From positions 1 to 16,542 of the forward strand of contig CAMJQX010000010.1 of assembly GCA_946408145.1 (NCBI GenBank): a stretch of DNA of 16,542 nucleotides. The letters are read 5' to 3'. This stretch comes from an uncultured Clostridia bacterium. GTDB lineage: Bacteria; Bacillota_A; Clostridia; Oscillospirales; Oscillospiraceae. The position numbers and the translations under genes are program-made. This document shows positions 1 to 6,914 of the stretch, piece by piece (positions within the stretch are counted from its first letter, which is position 1; each line of letters opens with the position of its first letter). The notes under the pieces were generated by a model. It ran no database searches. It saw nothing but the letters and a program-made list of their open reading frames with translations, and had not been told where the DNA came from.

Positions 1-1037
1 AGCACAAGACCAAGCCCACCCAGCACTCGGTCAAGGAGCTGCAGGGCATGGGCATCTCGCCGGACATCATCGTGCTGCGCTGCGACGAGCCGCTGGAGCC
101 CGAGATCTTCCGCAAGATCGCCATGTTCTGCAACGTCAGGCCCGACTGCGTGATCGAGAACCGCACCCTCCCCATCCTCTACGAGGCGCCGCTGATGCTG
201 GAGGAGCACGACTTCTCCCTGATCGTCTGCCGGGAGCTCGGGCTCTGGACGCGCGCGCCGCAGCTGGACGAGTGGCGGGCCATGGTGGAGCGGATCCGAA
301 ATCTGCACAGGGAGGTGACCATCGGCCTCGTGGGCAAGTACGTGCAGCTGCACGACGCCTACCTCTCCGTGGCCGAGGCCCTGCGTCACGCGGGCTACGC
401 CTGCGGCGCGAGGGTGGAGATCCGCTGGATCGACAGCGAGAACATCACGGCGGAGAATGCCGGAGACATGCTCGCCGGCTGCGCGGGGCTGGTCGTCCCC
501 GGCGGCTTCGGCGACCGCGGCGTGAAGGGCATGATCGAGACCGCGCGCTGGGCCAGGGAGCACGACCTGCCCTATCTCGGCATATGCCTCGGCATGCAGG
601 TGGCGGTGATCGAGTTTGCCCGGAACGTCTGCGGCCTGGCCGACGCCGACTCGGGCGAGTTCGATCCCTCCTCACCCCACAAGGTCATCGACTTCCTGCC
701 CGACCAGAACGAGCAGATCGACAAGGGCGGCACGCTGCGCCTCGGCGCCTGGCCCTGCGCGGTGCGGCCCGGCAGCCGCATGGCGGACTGCTACGGGGAG
801 AGCCTGATCCGCGAGCGGCACCGCCACCGCTACGAGTTCTGCAACGAGTACCGGGAGCTCCTGTCCGAAAAGGGCATGTGCCTCTGCGGCGTCTCGCCGG
901 ACGGGCACATCGTGGAGGCGGTCGAGCTCTCCGACCGGCGCTTTTTCATCGGGGTGCAGTTCCACCCGGAGTTCAAGAGCCGCCCCAACCGCCCGCATCC
1001 CCTGTTCGAGGGGCTGATCCGCGCTTCTCTCGCGTAA
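1..1037 (+). CDS. pyrG: CTP synthase, C-terminal 344 residues (5' end outside the window)
   Basis: CTP synthase converts UTP to CTP in the cytoplasm, using ATP and ammonia released from glutamine, in the last step of de novo pyrimidine synthesis. The reading frame is open from the window edge (first whole codon at position 3, starting HKTKPTQHSVKELQGMGISPD), so about 190 N-terminal residues of a usual ~535-residue enzyme are missing. What remains is the end of the synthetase domain (CDEPLEPEIFRKIAMFCNV, then IYEAPLML-type residues), a linker, and the complete class I glutamine amidotransferase domain. The nucleophilic Cys lies in GICLGMQ (Cys codon 585-587), and the His and Glu of the triad lie in GVQFHPEFKSRP near the C-terminus. 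The TAA stop is at 1035-1037. No terminator follows, and the guaA -35 box begins 4 nt downstream. Identification is from family motifs and is very secure; whether it is co-transcribed with upstream genes cannot be seen. Confidence 0.97.
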   Translation, partial: HKTKPTQHSVKELQGMGISPDIIVLRCDEPLEPEIFRKIAMFCNVRPDCVIENRTLPILYEAPLMLEEHDFSLIVCRELGLWTRAPQLDEWRAMVERIRNLHREVTIGLVGKYVQLHDAYLSVAEALRHAGYACGARVEIRWIDSENITAENAGDMLAGCAGLVVPGGFGDRGVKGMIETARWAREHDLPYLGICLGMQVAVIEFARNVCGLADADSGEFDPSSPHKVIDFLPDQNEQIDKGGTLRLGAWPCAVRPGSRMADCYGESLIRERHRHRYEFCNEYRELLSEKGMCLCGVSPDGHIVEAVELSDRRFFIGVQFHPEFKSRPNRPHPLFEGLIRASLA

Positions 1038-1040
1038 GAC

Positions 1041-1069
1041 TTGTCAGCGCCTCACCGCCGCGGTATAAT
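1041..1069 (+). promoter_or_regulatory. sigma-A-type promoter of guaA
   Basis: A -35 box TTGTCA (1041-1046) is followed by a 17-bp spacer and a perfect -10 TATAAT (1064-1069). It starts 4 nt after the pyrG stop codon and predicts transcription from about 1076. It gives guaA its own promoter in addition to any read-through from pyrG. Confidence 0.82.
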
Positions 1070-1082
1070 AGCACAAAATCGT

Positions 1083-1143
1083 CGGATGGCGAAAACGATC
1101 GGGGATTCGAATGTTTTCGCCGCCGTCAGACAATGATCCCGGC
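1083..1143 (+). promoter_or_regulatory. structured guaA leader, candidate cis-regulatory RNA (copy A)
   Basis: The leader contains a perfect 9-bp inverted repeat, GGCGAAAAC (1088-1096) and GTTTTCGCC (1113-1121), closing a 16-nt loop (1097-1112) that contains ATCGGG. It is followed at once by GCCG (1122-1125) and CGGC (1140-1143), which can form a second short helix with GACA in its loop. ATCGT (1078-1082) can instead pair with ACGAT (1095-1099), which would compete with the main hairpin. Loop bases GGGAT (1102-1106) are complementary to ATCCC (1136-1140), a possible pseudoknot. A similarly laid-out element precedes the lipoprotein gene at 3706-3761. It does not match the purine riboswitch consensus, and no intrinsic terminator lies between it and the start codon. 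Function and ligand are unknown. Confidence 0.55.
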
Positions 1144-1170
1144 AAAAACTGCAGATAAGAGGAGCCGATC

Positions 1171-2706
1171 ATGCAGAAGATCCTGATCCTGGATTTCGGC
1201 GGGCAGTACAACCAACTGATCGCCCGCCGTGTGCGTGAGCACCACGTGTACTGCGAGGTGCTGCCGCACGACACGCCGCTTGCGGCCATCCGCGCCTTCG
1301 ATCCCATCGGCATCATCTTCACCGGCGGGCCGAGCTCGGTCTACGCGCCCGGCGCGCCCTCCGTCGATCCGGCGCTCTTCACGCTGGGGCTGCCCATCCT
1401 CGGCATCTGCTACGGCTGTCAGCTTCTGGCGCAGGCGCTGGGCGGCCGGGTCACCGCGGCGCAGGACGACGCCGCGCGGGAGTACGGCAAGACGCGCACC
1501 TTCTTCGACGCCTCCTGTCCTCTGTTCCGGGGCCTGCCGGAGGAGAGCGTTACCTGGATGAGCCACGGGGACTATATGGCCGCGGTGCCGGAGGGCTTCC
1601 GGCTGGCCGCCCGCTCCGCCGCCTGTCCCACCGTGGGCATCTGCGACGAGAAGCGCGGCTTCTACGGCGTGCAGTTCCACCCCGAGGTCAGCCACACCGA
1701 GTACGGGAGCCGGATGCTGCGCAACTTCCTCTATGAGATCTGCGGCGCCGTGGGCGACTGGACGATGGCGGACTTCCGGCGCCGCGCGGTGGAGAGCCTG
1801 CGCGCCGAGCTCGGCGGCGGGCGCGTGCTGCTGGCGCTCTCCGGCGGGGTGGATTCCTCGGTCGCGGCGGCCCTTCTCTCCGAGGCCGTGGGCAATCAGC
1901 TCAGCTGCGTGTTCGTCGACCACGGTCTCATGCGTCTGCACGAGGGCGACGAGATCGAAGCCGCCTTCTCCGGACGCGCGCTCCATTTCGTGCGGGTCAA
2001 CGCGGAGGATCGCTTTCTCACCCGTCTCGCGGGCGTGACCGAGCCGGAGCACAAGCGCCGTATCATCGGCGAGGAGTTCATCCGCGTGTTCGAGGAGGAG
2101 GCCAAAAAGATCGGCGCCGTGGACTATCTCGCCCAGGGCACCATCTATCCGGACGTGATCGAGTCCGGCAAGGGCGAGGCCGCCGTGATCAAGAGCCATC
2201 ACAACGTGGGCGGCCTGCCCGAGCATGTGGATTTCAAGGAGATCGTCGAGCCGCTGCGCATGCTCTTCAAGGACGAGGTGCGCGCGCTCGGCCGGGAGCT
2301 CGGCCTGCCCGAGGCGCTGGTCTCGCGCCAGCCCTTCCCCGGGCCGGGGCTGGGCATCCGCGTGATCGGGGAGATCACCCGGGAGAAGCTCGAAATGCTG
2401 CGGCTGGCGGACTTCATCTTCCGGGACGAGGTGGCGAAGGCCGGGCTCTCGCAGAGCATGAGCCAGTATTTCGCGGCGCTGACCAACATGCGCTCGGTCG
2501 GCGTGATGGGCGACGGGCGCAGCTACGATTACGCCGTGGCCCTGCGCAGCGTCCAGACCTCGGACTTCATGACCGCAGACTGGTCCCGCATCCCCTATGA
2601 GGTGCTCGACCGCGTCTCGGTGCGCATCGTCAACGAGGTGCGCGGCGTCAACCGCGTCCTCTACGACATCACCTCCAAGCCCCCCGCCACGGTGGAATTC
2701 GAATAA
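1171..2706 (+). CDS. guaA: GMP synthase (glutamine-hydrolysing)
   Basis: GMP synthase aminates XMP to GMP using glutamine and ATP, the final step of guanine nucleotide synthesis in the cytoplasm. The 511-residue product has the normal full length and domain order. A class I glutamine amidotransferase domain covers about residues 1-190, with Cys80 in GICYG and His170/Glu172 in GVQFHPE. It is followed by an ATP pyrophosphatase domain with the P-loop SGGVDSS (224-230), then the C-terminal dimerisation domain ending [13 protein letters not shown], the family signature tail. The residue after GICYG is Cys (GCQ) where Met is usual, a mild variation. The ATG is preceded by GAGGAG at 6-nt spacing. 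The gene has its own promoter and structured leader and ends in a strong terminator, so it is probably monocistronic. It sits next to pyrG, a logical nucleotide-synthesis pairing. Confidence 0.98.
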   Translation: MQKILILDFGGQYNQLIARRVREHHVYCEVLPHDTPLAAIRAFDPIGIIFTGGPSSVYAPGAPSVDPALFTLGLPILGICYGCQLLAQALGGRVTAAQDDAAREYGKTRTFFDASCPLFRGLPEESVTWMSHGDYMAAVPEGFRLAARSAACPTVGICDEKRGFYGVQFHPEVSHTEYGSRMLRNFLYEICGAVGDWTMADFRRRAVESLRAELGGGRVLLALSGGVDSSVAAALLSEAVGNQLSCVFVDHGLMRLHEGDEIEAAFSGRALHFVRVNAEDRFLTRLAGVTEPEHKRRIIGEEFIRVFEEEAKKIGAVDYLAQGTIYPDVIESGKGEAAVIKSHHNVGGLPEHVDFKEIVEPLRMLFKDEVRALGRELGLPEALVSRQPFPGPGLGIRVIGEITREKLEMLRLADFIFRDEVAKAGLSQSMSQYFAALTNMRSVGVMGDGRSYDYAVALRSVQTSDFMTADWSRIPYEVLDRVSVRIVNEVRGVNRVLYDITSKPPATVEFE

Positions 2707-2712
2707 GAAAAG

Positions 2713-2752
2713 AGCCGCATCCGGAAAGCTCCTGCTCCGGATGCGGCTTTTT
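2713..2752. terminator. intrinsic terminator of guaA, probably bidirectional
   Basis: A perfect 13-bp stem (AGCCGCATCCGGA at 2713-2725 and its complement at 2736-2748) closes a 10-nt loop. It is followed by TTTTT (2748-2752) on the plus strand and by a T-rich run (CTTTTCTT) on the minus strand. It lies 6 nt past the guaA stop and 27 nt past the end of the convergent DUF389 gene, so it can serve both. Confidence 0.9.
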
Positions 2753-2779
2753 CTGTTCGGACCGATGTCCTGTTTTGCC

Positions 2780-3559
2780 TTATACCTTGCCCGCGACGCG
2801 GAGGATGGTCGCAATCAGCGCGGGAATGATGAAGATCACGGTGTTGCGGATCATCTTCTTCTTTGCCTTTTCCCATTCCTCGTCCGTCATCTCCTCGGCC
2901 CTCGGGATTTTGAATAGGCTGAGGATGAGGCTCGCGCCGAGCGCAATGAAATAGGCGTTCACGAGGAAAAGATAGGCGGCGCCGGCAAGCATGTTGAGAT
3001 TCCAGGCGGAAATCGCATAGCCGCAGGTACACAGAGGCGGCATCAACGAGGTCGCGATCGCGACACCGGGGATGATGGTGTTCACCTTTTCTTTTCGCGT
3101 CATGCCGATCATGCCGGCGATGCCGCCGACAAGGGCGACGACGACTTCATACAGGGCTGGCCGCGTCATGGAGATCAGCTCCGCCGTCGGCTCTTTCAGC
3201 GGCGTCAGGAGGAAATAGACCGTGGAGGCCAGAATGCTCGCGGCGATCTGAAACGCAAAGCCGAGGCCGTAAGCTTTGAGAAGATGCCTGTCTGCCGCTG
3301 CCGTGCTGTAGGCAAGCATCAGGATGCTTCCCAGCAGCGGCTCGATCAGCATCGCGCCGACCACTACCGTCATGGATCCCGCGTTGAGACCGATACAGGC
3401 GATCAAATTCGCGCAGACCATCATACAGAGATTGGTTCCGGTCACTTTGCCGGCGGACTGCAGACGGTTTTTGATCTCCCTCTTGGAGGCGGTGTCCTCT
3501 GTTATGGAGAAGGCTTCCGCTATGATGTTCTTCAGTTGATCCTGTGACGGGATTTCCAT
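2780..3559 (-). CDS. DUF389 family integral membrane protein
   Basis: This predicted cytoplasmic-membrane protein of 259 residues has an unknown substrate or role. A short hydrophilic N-terminus (1-40) is followed by about seven hydrophobic segments (roughly 42-60, 66-86, 95-118, 138-153, 163-183, 190-216, 238-255). Two DUF389 hallmarks are visible: VVGAMLIEPLLGSI (67-80) and PGVAIATSLMPPLC (164-177). Many family members are longer or carry an extra N-terminal domain; this one is the compact core form. The frame is open further upstream to 3805, but the start at MEIPSQDQ is preferred because it has GGGAGG 10 nt upstream and the upstream stretch would run through the divergent promoter region. 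The gene is transcribed alone, divergent from the lipoprotein gene and convergent with guaA. The family call is confident; any transport function would be speculation. Confidence 0.85.
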   Translation of the reverse strand: MEIPSQDQLKNIIAEAFSITEDTASKREIKNRLQSAGKVTGTNLCMMVCANLIACIGLNAGSMTVVVGAMLIEPLLGSILMLAYSTAAADRHLLKAYGLGFAFQIAASILASTVYFLLTPLKEPTAELISMTRPALYEVVVALVGGIAGMIGMTRKEKVNTIIPGVAIATSLMPPLCTCGYAISAWNLNMLAGAAYLFLVNAYFIALGASLILSLFKIPRAEEMTDEEWEKAKKKMIRNTVIFIIPALIATILRVAGKV

Positions 3560-3596
3560 GCTGCCGCAGCCTCCCTTTCGCACATTTTCATATCCC

Positions 3597-3625
3597 AGTA
3601 TAGCACGGGTTTTTCCGTTTCGAAA
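3597..3625 (-). promoter_or_regulatory. probable promoter of the DUF389 gene
   Basis: On the minus strand a -10 TATACT (3597-3602) lies 38 nt upstream of the chosen start codon, with a weak -35 TTTCGA (3620-3625) at 17-bp spacing. The good -10 and poor -35 make this tentative. It also supports the start at 3559 over the longer frame, whose 5' part would lie upstream of the promoter. Confidence 0.5.
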
Positions 3626-3665
3626 GAGCAATCTTCTCTTTTTGACCGGCTCCCGCGCGATATGC

Positions 3666-3694
3666 TTGAACGGCTTGGATAACCCTGCTATAAT
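3666..3694 (+). promoter_or_regulatory. sigma-A-type promoter of the lipoprotein gene
   Basis: TTGAAC (3666-3671), a 17-bp spacer and a perfect TATAAT (3689-3694) predict transcription from about 3701. That is only a few bases before the structured leader at 3706. Confidence 0.8.
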
Positions 3695-3705
3695 GAACAT
3701 CACAC

Positions 3706-3761
3706 AGAGAAAACAATCGGGTTTTCTATGGTTTTCTCTGCCAAACGACAGGTTTTGCGGC
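3706..3761 (+). promoter_or_regulatory. structured leader of the lipoprotein gene, candidate cis-regulatory RNA (copy B)
   Basis: AGAGAAAAC (3706-3714) and GTTTTCTCT (3731-3739) form a perfect 9-bp stem around a 16-nt loop (3715-3730) with ATCGGG at loop positions 2-7. It is followed by GCC (3740-3742), GACA (3747-3750) and CGGC (3758-3761). Stem length, loop length, loop motif and the 22-nt GCC-to-GGC downstream segment match the guaA leader. Two stem pairs differ by compensatory change (G-C to A-U and C-G to A-U). A second GTTTTCT (3721-3727) allows an alternative 7-bp pairing with AGAAAAC (3708-3714) over a 6-nt loop, so the leader could switch. The ribosome-binding site (GAGGAGG) is 11 nt past the element. 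Confidence 0.55.
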
Positions 3762-3786
3762 AAAGAACAATGAGGAGGAAACAACG

Positions 3787-4146
3787 ATGAAAAAGGCTGC
3801 GGCATTGATCCTCTGCCTGCTGATAATCCTTTCCTGCGCGCTTCTTTCGGCCTGCGGCTCCGACAAGAAAAAGGACCTCTCTGGGAGCAAGTACGTCGGT
3901 ATCTGGAAGGCGGCCTACATGTCGCTCAAGGACGAGCAGGGAGAGTTTGAGCACGACATTTTCCTGGTCCTGAACCCCGACGGCACGGCGGAATTCACCT
4001 CGGACGACGAGGTGAGCAAATGCACCTGGGAAGAGACCGGCAACGGCTTCAAGCTCAAGGGAGACGCCAAGATGAGCTTCACCGACGACGGCGAAGGCAT
4101 CCAGTCCACCGTCCTAGGTGTAGTTCTGCATTTCGACAAGCAGTAG
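3787..4146 (+). CDS. small predicted lipoprotein, unknown function
   Basis: The product has 119 residues. The N-terminus is a clear lipoprotein signal peptide: two Lys, a hydrophobic core and the lipobox LSAC, with Cys23 as the predicted lipidation site. It is then anchored to the outer face of the membrane. A short Lys-rich tether (GSDKKKD) follows. The remaining ~85 residues begin YVGIWKA and alternate short hydrophobic strands with acidic turns (FLVLNPDGTAEF, CTWEETGNGFKL), which suggests a small beta-rich fold. I recognise no named family; a lipocalin-like or calycin-like barrel is only a guess. The ATG has a strong GAGGAGG upstream. The gene has its own promoter, a long structured leader shared in design with guaA, and its own terminator. 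Confidence 0.8.
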   Translation: MKKAAALILCLLIILSCALLSACGSDKKKDLSGSKYVGIWKAAYMSLKDEQGEFEHDIFLVLNPDGTAEFTSDDEVSKCTWEETGNGFKLKGDAKMSFTDDGEGIQSTVLGVVLHFDKQ

Positions 4147-4178
4147 CACTGCGCGCTTGCGGATGTCTTTCCATGCGC

Positions 4179-4228
4179 GCGGAAAGGCCTCCTGTGACAA
4201 TGAACCGATCACGGGAGGCCTTTTCCGC
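4179..4228 (+). terminator. intrinsic terminator of the lipoprotein gene
   Basis: GGCCTCCTGTGA (4186-4197) pairs with TCACGGGAGGCC (4209-4220), 12 bp with one G-U pair, and an 11-nt loop. The stem is extended by GCGGAAA and TTTTCCGC on the outside. The T-run (4221-4224) is short, but the hairpin is strong. It lies about 40 nt after the stop codon. Confidence 0.75.
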
Positions 4229-4281
4229 AGGCATATGCAGGCCGTATCCAAAGAAACAGAATTCAAAAAGCGGGTGTCGAT

Positions 4282-6513
4282 ATGAGAAAACGAACGCAGT
4301 CCCTCCGCGCGTCAAGCAGGCTCCTCGTCTGCATCCTGCTCGCCGCGGCATTCCTCCTGTCCGCCGGCTGCCCCGCGCTGGCAGCGGACACATCCTCAGT
4401 CTCGGGGGACTTCTCCCTCTTCGGGAAGACGCGCTCCTGGGAGTATCCGTACAGCGACGATTTCTTCTGCGCGTCCCCGGATGTCTATAACCATAAGCTT
4501 GCACAGCTGTCGCTGGGGATGGCGCTGTCCGCCAACCGGGATGAGGCGCATCCGGATGACCAGGCCTGGAACCTGAAGGCCTTTCTGCGCAATGCCGGCT
4601 TTGATTCGATCGAAGCCGATCCTTACCTGACGCCTCCCACCGCCGACTCCATCGCCTACGGTCTGGCGCTGAAGGAGATCGCCGGTACGAGTATTCTGGC
4701 CTGCGCGGTCTGCGGCGGCAATTACACCAAGGAGTGGGCGAGCAATTTCACCGTCGGCGATGAGCTCAGGCCGGTCGGCTTTCAGACCGCCTCCCTGACC
4801 GTGCAAGCTGCGATCGCCGACTATCTGGAGCGCCATCCTCTTTCCGGCAGGCTGGTCCTCTGGATCGTCGGCTTCAGCCGCGGCGGCGCCGTCGCCAACA
4901 TCACCGCGGCAGACTGCACGCAGTCCGGCGTCTTCGACGCGGTCTACGCCTACACCTTCGCCACGCCGAGAACGACGCGGGAGCCCGTGCCCTATCCCAA
5001 CATCTTCTGCATCATGCAGAAGGAAGACCTGATCCCCAAGATCCCGCTTGCCGACTGGGGTTATCAACGCTACGGAACGGATCTCTTTTTTGTGTCGCTG
5101 GAGACGGATACGGACTGCGGAGCGCTGATGGACCGCGCCGCTTCGGTCTATCGGGAGATCACCGGCTCCGAGATGGTGTTCAACTCCGAGATCAACTACC
5201 AACTGCGGACCGTGCTGGACTATCTGCTGGTGCTGATGCCGGACTCCGCCACCTACGCGGCGTATCTGCAGCCCCTGGTCGTGGACATCATGACCAACAG
5301 CGACGGGACCAAGGACGCCCTGCAGGTCCTGCTCGAAGCCCTGCAGCAGTTGAGCGTCGATGACGAGGCCGTGGGCAGCGAGCTCAAGGCCATGCGCGAC
5401 TATCTCGGCACCTTGATCAATATCTACTACCTCCGGGGCGGGCTGCAGGATTTCCCGGCCAGGCAGTGGGATCCGGAGCTTGGGACGACCAACCTCTTCA
5501 ACGCGCACAATCCCTGTGAATACCTGGCGCTGCTGTATTCCTCCGAGGATCCCGCGGAGCTCTATTCGGATGCCTCGGAGTATATCCGGCTCGTGATCTA
5601 CGGCAAAGCCGACGTCACGATCTCCGATGGCGAGAGCCTTGTCAAGGAGATCCGCGCAGACGGCGCCGAGCTGGTGGGCGGGGTGGAAGATCCCTACTCC
5701 TTCCCGGACGCGGAGTGGTCGAAGGACAAAGTCGTGATCACGTTGCCGGCGGATCGGCGTATGACCGTCCGCGTCACCTCGACCGCCCTGCTGCCGCAGA
5801 CGATCAGCTATACGGGCTTCCGGGTCTCCGGGAACACAGTCCGCGCCGAAGCGGACAATCTGTATTCCTACCTGCTGAACAAGGGGGATGCCGCCGAGAT
5901 CGTCACCGCCGTCGACGGGATCGCGATCGAGCCGACAGACAGCGATTACACTGACGTCTCCCTGCTCACCGAGAAAATCTACTCTCCCACAACGGCGATG
6001 CGGATGGAGAACAACAGCATCATCCATCTGACGATCTCCGGCATCGTGAACAAGCTCCTGTTCATCATCGTGCTCCTGCTTGTCGAGCTGATCGTCTGGA
6101 TCGTTCTGGCGGTCCGCGGCAGGAAAAAGCCCAAAAAGAAGAACCGGATCCTGTCTCTCGTCTGGCACGGTGTGAACGTGGCTGTCTTTGCCATTCTGGA
6201 GGTCGCGATGTGGTACTTCATCCCGATCCTGCCGCTGGCCAAGACCGTTTCGGCGATCCTCGTGTTCCTCGTGCTCATGATCTATGCCGTCAAGGGCTGC
6301 GCATCCGGGAGCAAAAACTGGGCGCGTTGCTGGACGCTGATCCTGTTCCTCGCGGTGTTCATGGTCCTGGAGGGCCTCTACATCGGCGATTTCACCTTCG
6401 TCAAGGGACTCTTCCTGCTGATTTTCTATGCGCTTTTCACGGCAGTCGTGTATTTCCTGCTCTGGAAGACAAAGGATAAGAGGAAAACGGTACACAAGAA
6501 GAAAAAGGCATAA
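4282..6513 (+). CDS. secreted class-3-lipase-like hydrolase fused to a five-span C-terminal membrane domain
   Basis: This 743-residue protein starts with a signal peptide (1-35, likely cleavage after PALAA). A large extracytoplasmic alpha/beta-hydrolase region follows. The nucleophile elbow is GFSRGG with Ser199, preceded by the strand LVLWIV and followed by the strand YAYTFATPR seen in class 3 lipases. Asp249 in MQKEDLIPKIP matches the acid position (ND-VP-LP type), and His409 in NAHNPCEYLALL is the likely catalytic His. About 130 mainly helical residues (272-400) lie between Asp and His, plausibly a lid or insert. Residues 440-580 look beta-rich. The C-terminus has about five hydrophobic spans (591-611, 629-650, 655-672, 683-702, 708-727) and a Lys-rich tail. 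An enzyme displayed outside the membrane is inferred; the substrate is unknown. The ribosome-binding site is weak, and no convincing own promoter was found between the preceding terminator and the ATG. Confidence 0.8.
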   Translation: MRKRTQSLRASSRLLVCILLAAAFLLSAGCPALAADTSSVSGDFSLFGKTRSWEYPYSDDFFCASPDVYNHKLAQLSLGMALSANRDEAHPDDQAWNLKAFLRNAGFDSIEADPYLTPPTADSIAYGLALKEIAGTSILACAVCGGNYTKEWASNFTVGDELRPVGFQTASLTVQAAIADYLERHPLSGRLVLWIVGFSRGGAVANITAADCTQSGVFDAVYAYTFATPRTTREPVPYPNIFCIMQKEDLIPKIPLADWGYQRYGTDLFFVSLETDTDCGALMDRAASVYREITGSEMVFNSEINYQLRTVLDYLLVLMPDSATYAAYLQPLVVDIMTNSDGTKDALQVLLEALQQLSVDDEAVGSELKAMRDYLGTLINIYYLRGGLQDFPARQWDPELGTTNLFNAHNPCEYLALLYSSEDPAELYSDASEYIRLVIYGKADVTISDGESLVKEIRADGAELVGGVEDPYSFPDAEWSKDKVVITLPADRRMTVRVTSTALLPQTISYTGFRVSGNTVRAEADNLYSYLLNKGDAAEIVTAVDGIAIEPTDSDYTDVSLLTEKIYSPTTAMRMENNSIIHLTISGIVNKLLFIIVLLLVELIVWIVLAVRGRKKPKKKNRILSLVWHGVNVAVFAILEVAMWYFIPILPLAKTVSAILVFLVLMIYAVKGCASGSKNWARCWTLILFLAVFMVLEGLYIGDFTFVKGLFLLIFYALFTAVVYFLLWKTKDKRKTVHKKKKA

Positions 6514-6526
6514 GCACTGAATGGAT

Positions 6527-6568
6527 AAAACTGCCCCCTGTGAGGTTGGTCACAGGGGGCAGTTTTTT
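6527..6568. terminator. intrinsic terminator, probably bidirectional
   Basis: A perfect 17-bp inverted repeat (6527-6543 and 6550-6566) with a 6-nt GGTTGG loop is followed by TTTTTT on the plus strand and TTTT on the minus strand. It sits 13 nt after the lipase-like gene and 24 nt beyond the end of the convergent small gene, so it can end both transcripts. Confidence 0.9.
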
Positions 6569-6591
6569 GCGCGGGCGGCCGCGGCTGAAAC

Positions 6592-6912
6592 TCAAAACCC
6601 GCGATTCACATAGTATGAGCGCACTTCGTCTTCCGTAATCAAGACGGACTCCTGATGAAAAAAGGCACACAGATCCGCGGCGATCTCATTGACGACCGCG
6701 CTGTCCGCGTCGATCAGGGAGATGACGAGCGTCTGCTCCTCCGTATAGCGTCCGTCCTCATGGACATACCCACCCTGCGCGAGTGAAAAGGAAAACGGGA
6801 TCCTGTAGCATTTACAGACGTTTTTCAGAACGCTGACGTATCGGGCGGTCTCGTGCTCCTGCTTGAGCGTCTCCGCGTCGTTGAGGCCGACGTATATCCT
6901 GGTTTCGGTCAA
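6592..6912 (-). CDS. small conserved protein of unknown function, TTG start, coupled to the S9 peptidase
   Basis: The predicted product is a 106-residue soluble protein (MTETRIYVGLNDAETLKQE...). It has alternating strands and helices, a central GGYVHEDGRYTEE turn and the segment DLCAFFHQESVLITEDEV. It resembles small uncharacterised proteins of clostridia and their phages, but I cannot name a function. The start is the notable choice. The S9 peptidase stop codon (6915-6917) is followed by GC and then TTG (6912-6910). AAGGAGG within the last peptidase codons lies 7 nt before that TTG. A GTG at 6918-6916 overlaps the stop but is only 1 nt from the Shine-Dalgarno, so it is unlikely. Longer ATG starts lie deep inside the peptidase gene and would translate its wrong frame. 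The two genes therefore form a translationally coupled pair ending at the terminator at 6527-6568. Confidence 0.78.
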   Translation of the reverse strand: MTETRIYVGLNDAETLKQEHETARYVSVLKNVCKCYRIPFSFSLAQGGYVHEDGRYTEEQTLVISLIDADSAVVNEIAADLCAFFHQESVLITEDEVRSYYVNRGF

Positions 6913-6914
6913 GC

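Noticed and set aside
1088..1121. PurR PurBox pair (inverted CGAA/TTCG)
   Set aside because: Copy A does have CGAA and TTCG in inverted orientation, but the spacing is shorter than I recall for PurBox pairs, the site is downstream of the -10 box, and copy B lacks CGAA.
1070..1170. Guanine/xanthine-type purine riboswitch in the guaA leader
   Set aside because: Guanine riboswitches precede some Firmicute purine genes, but the three-way-junction consensus segments are not present; only the shared hairpin element is seen.
1126..2814. A 562-residue minus-strand open frame opposite guaA
   Set aside because: Low-complexity His/Glu/Arg-rich translation without motifs; guaA on the plus strand has all its catalytic motifs.
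4301..4311. Lipoprotein signal in the lipase-like protein (SAGC at residues 27-30)
   Set aside because: The -3 position is Ser, not the usual Leu-type residue, and a good type I cleavage site (PALAA) follows directly, so a normal signal peptide is preferred.
4396..6495. A 699-residue minus-strand open frame opposite the lipase-like gene
   Set aside because: Antisense shadow; the plus strand shows a signal peptide, catalytic motifs and membrane spans.
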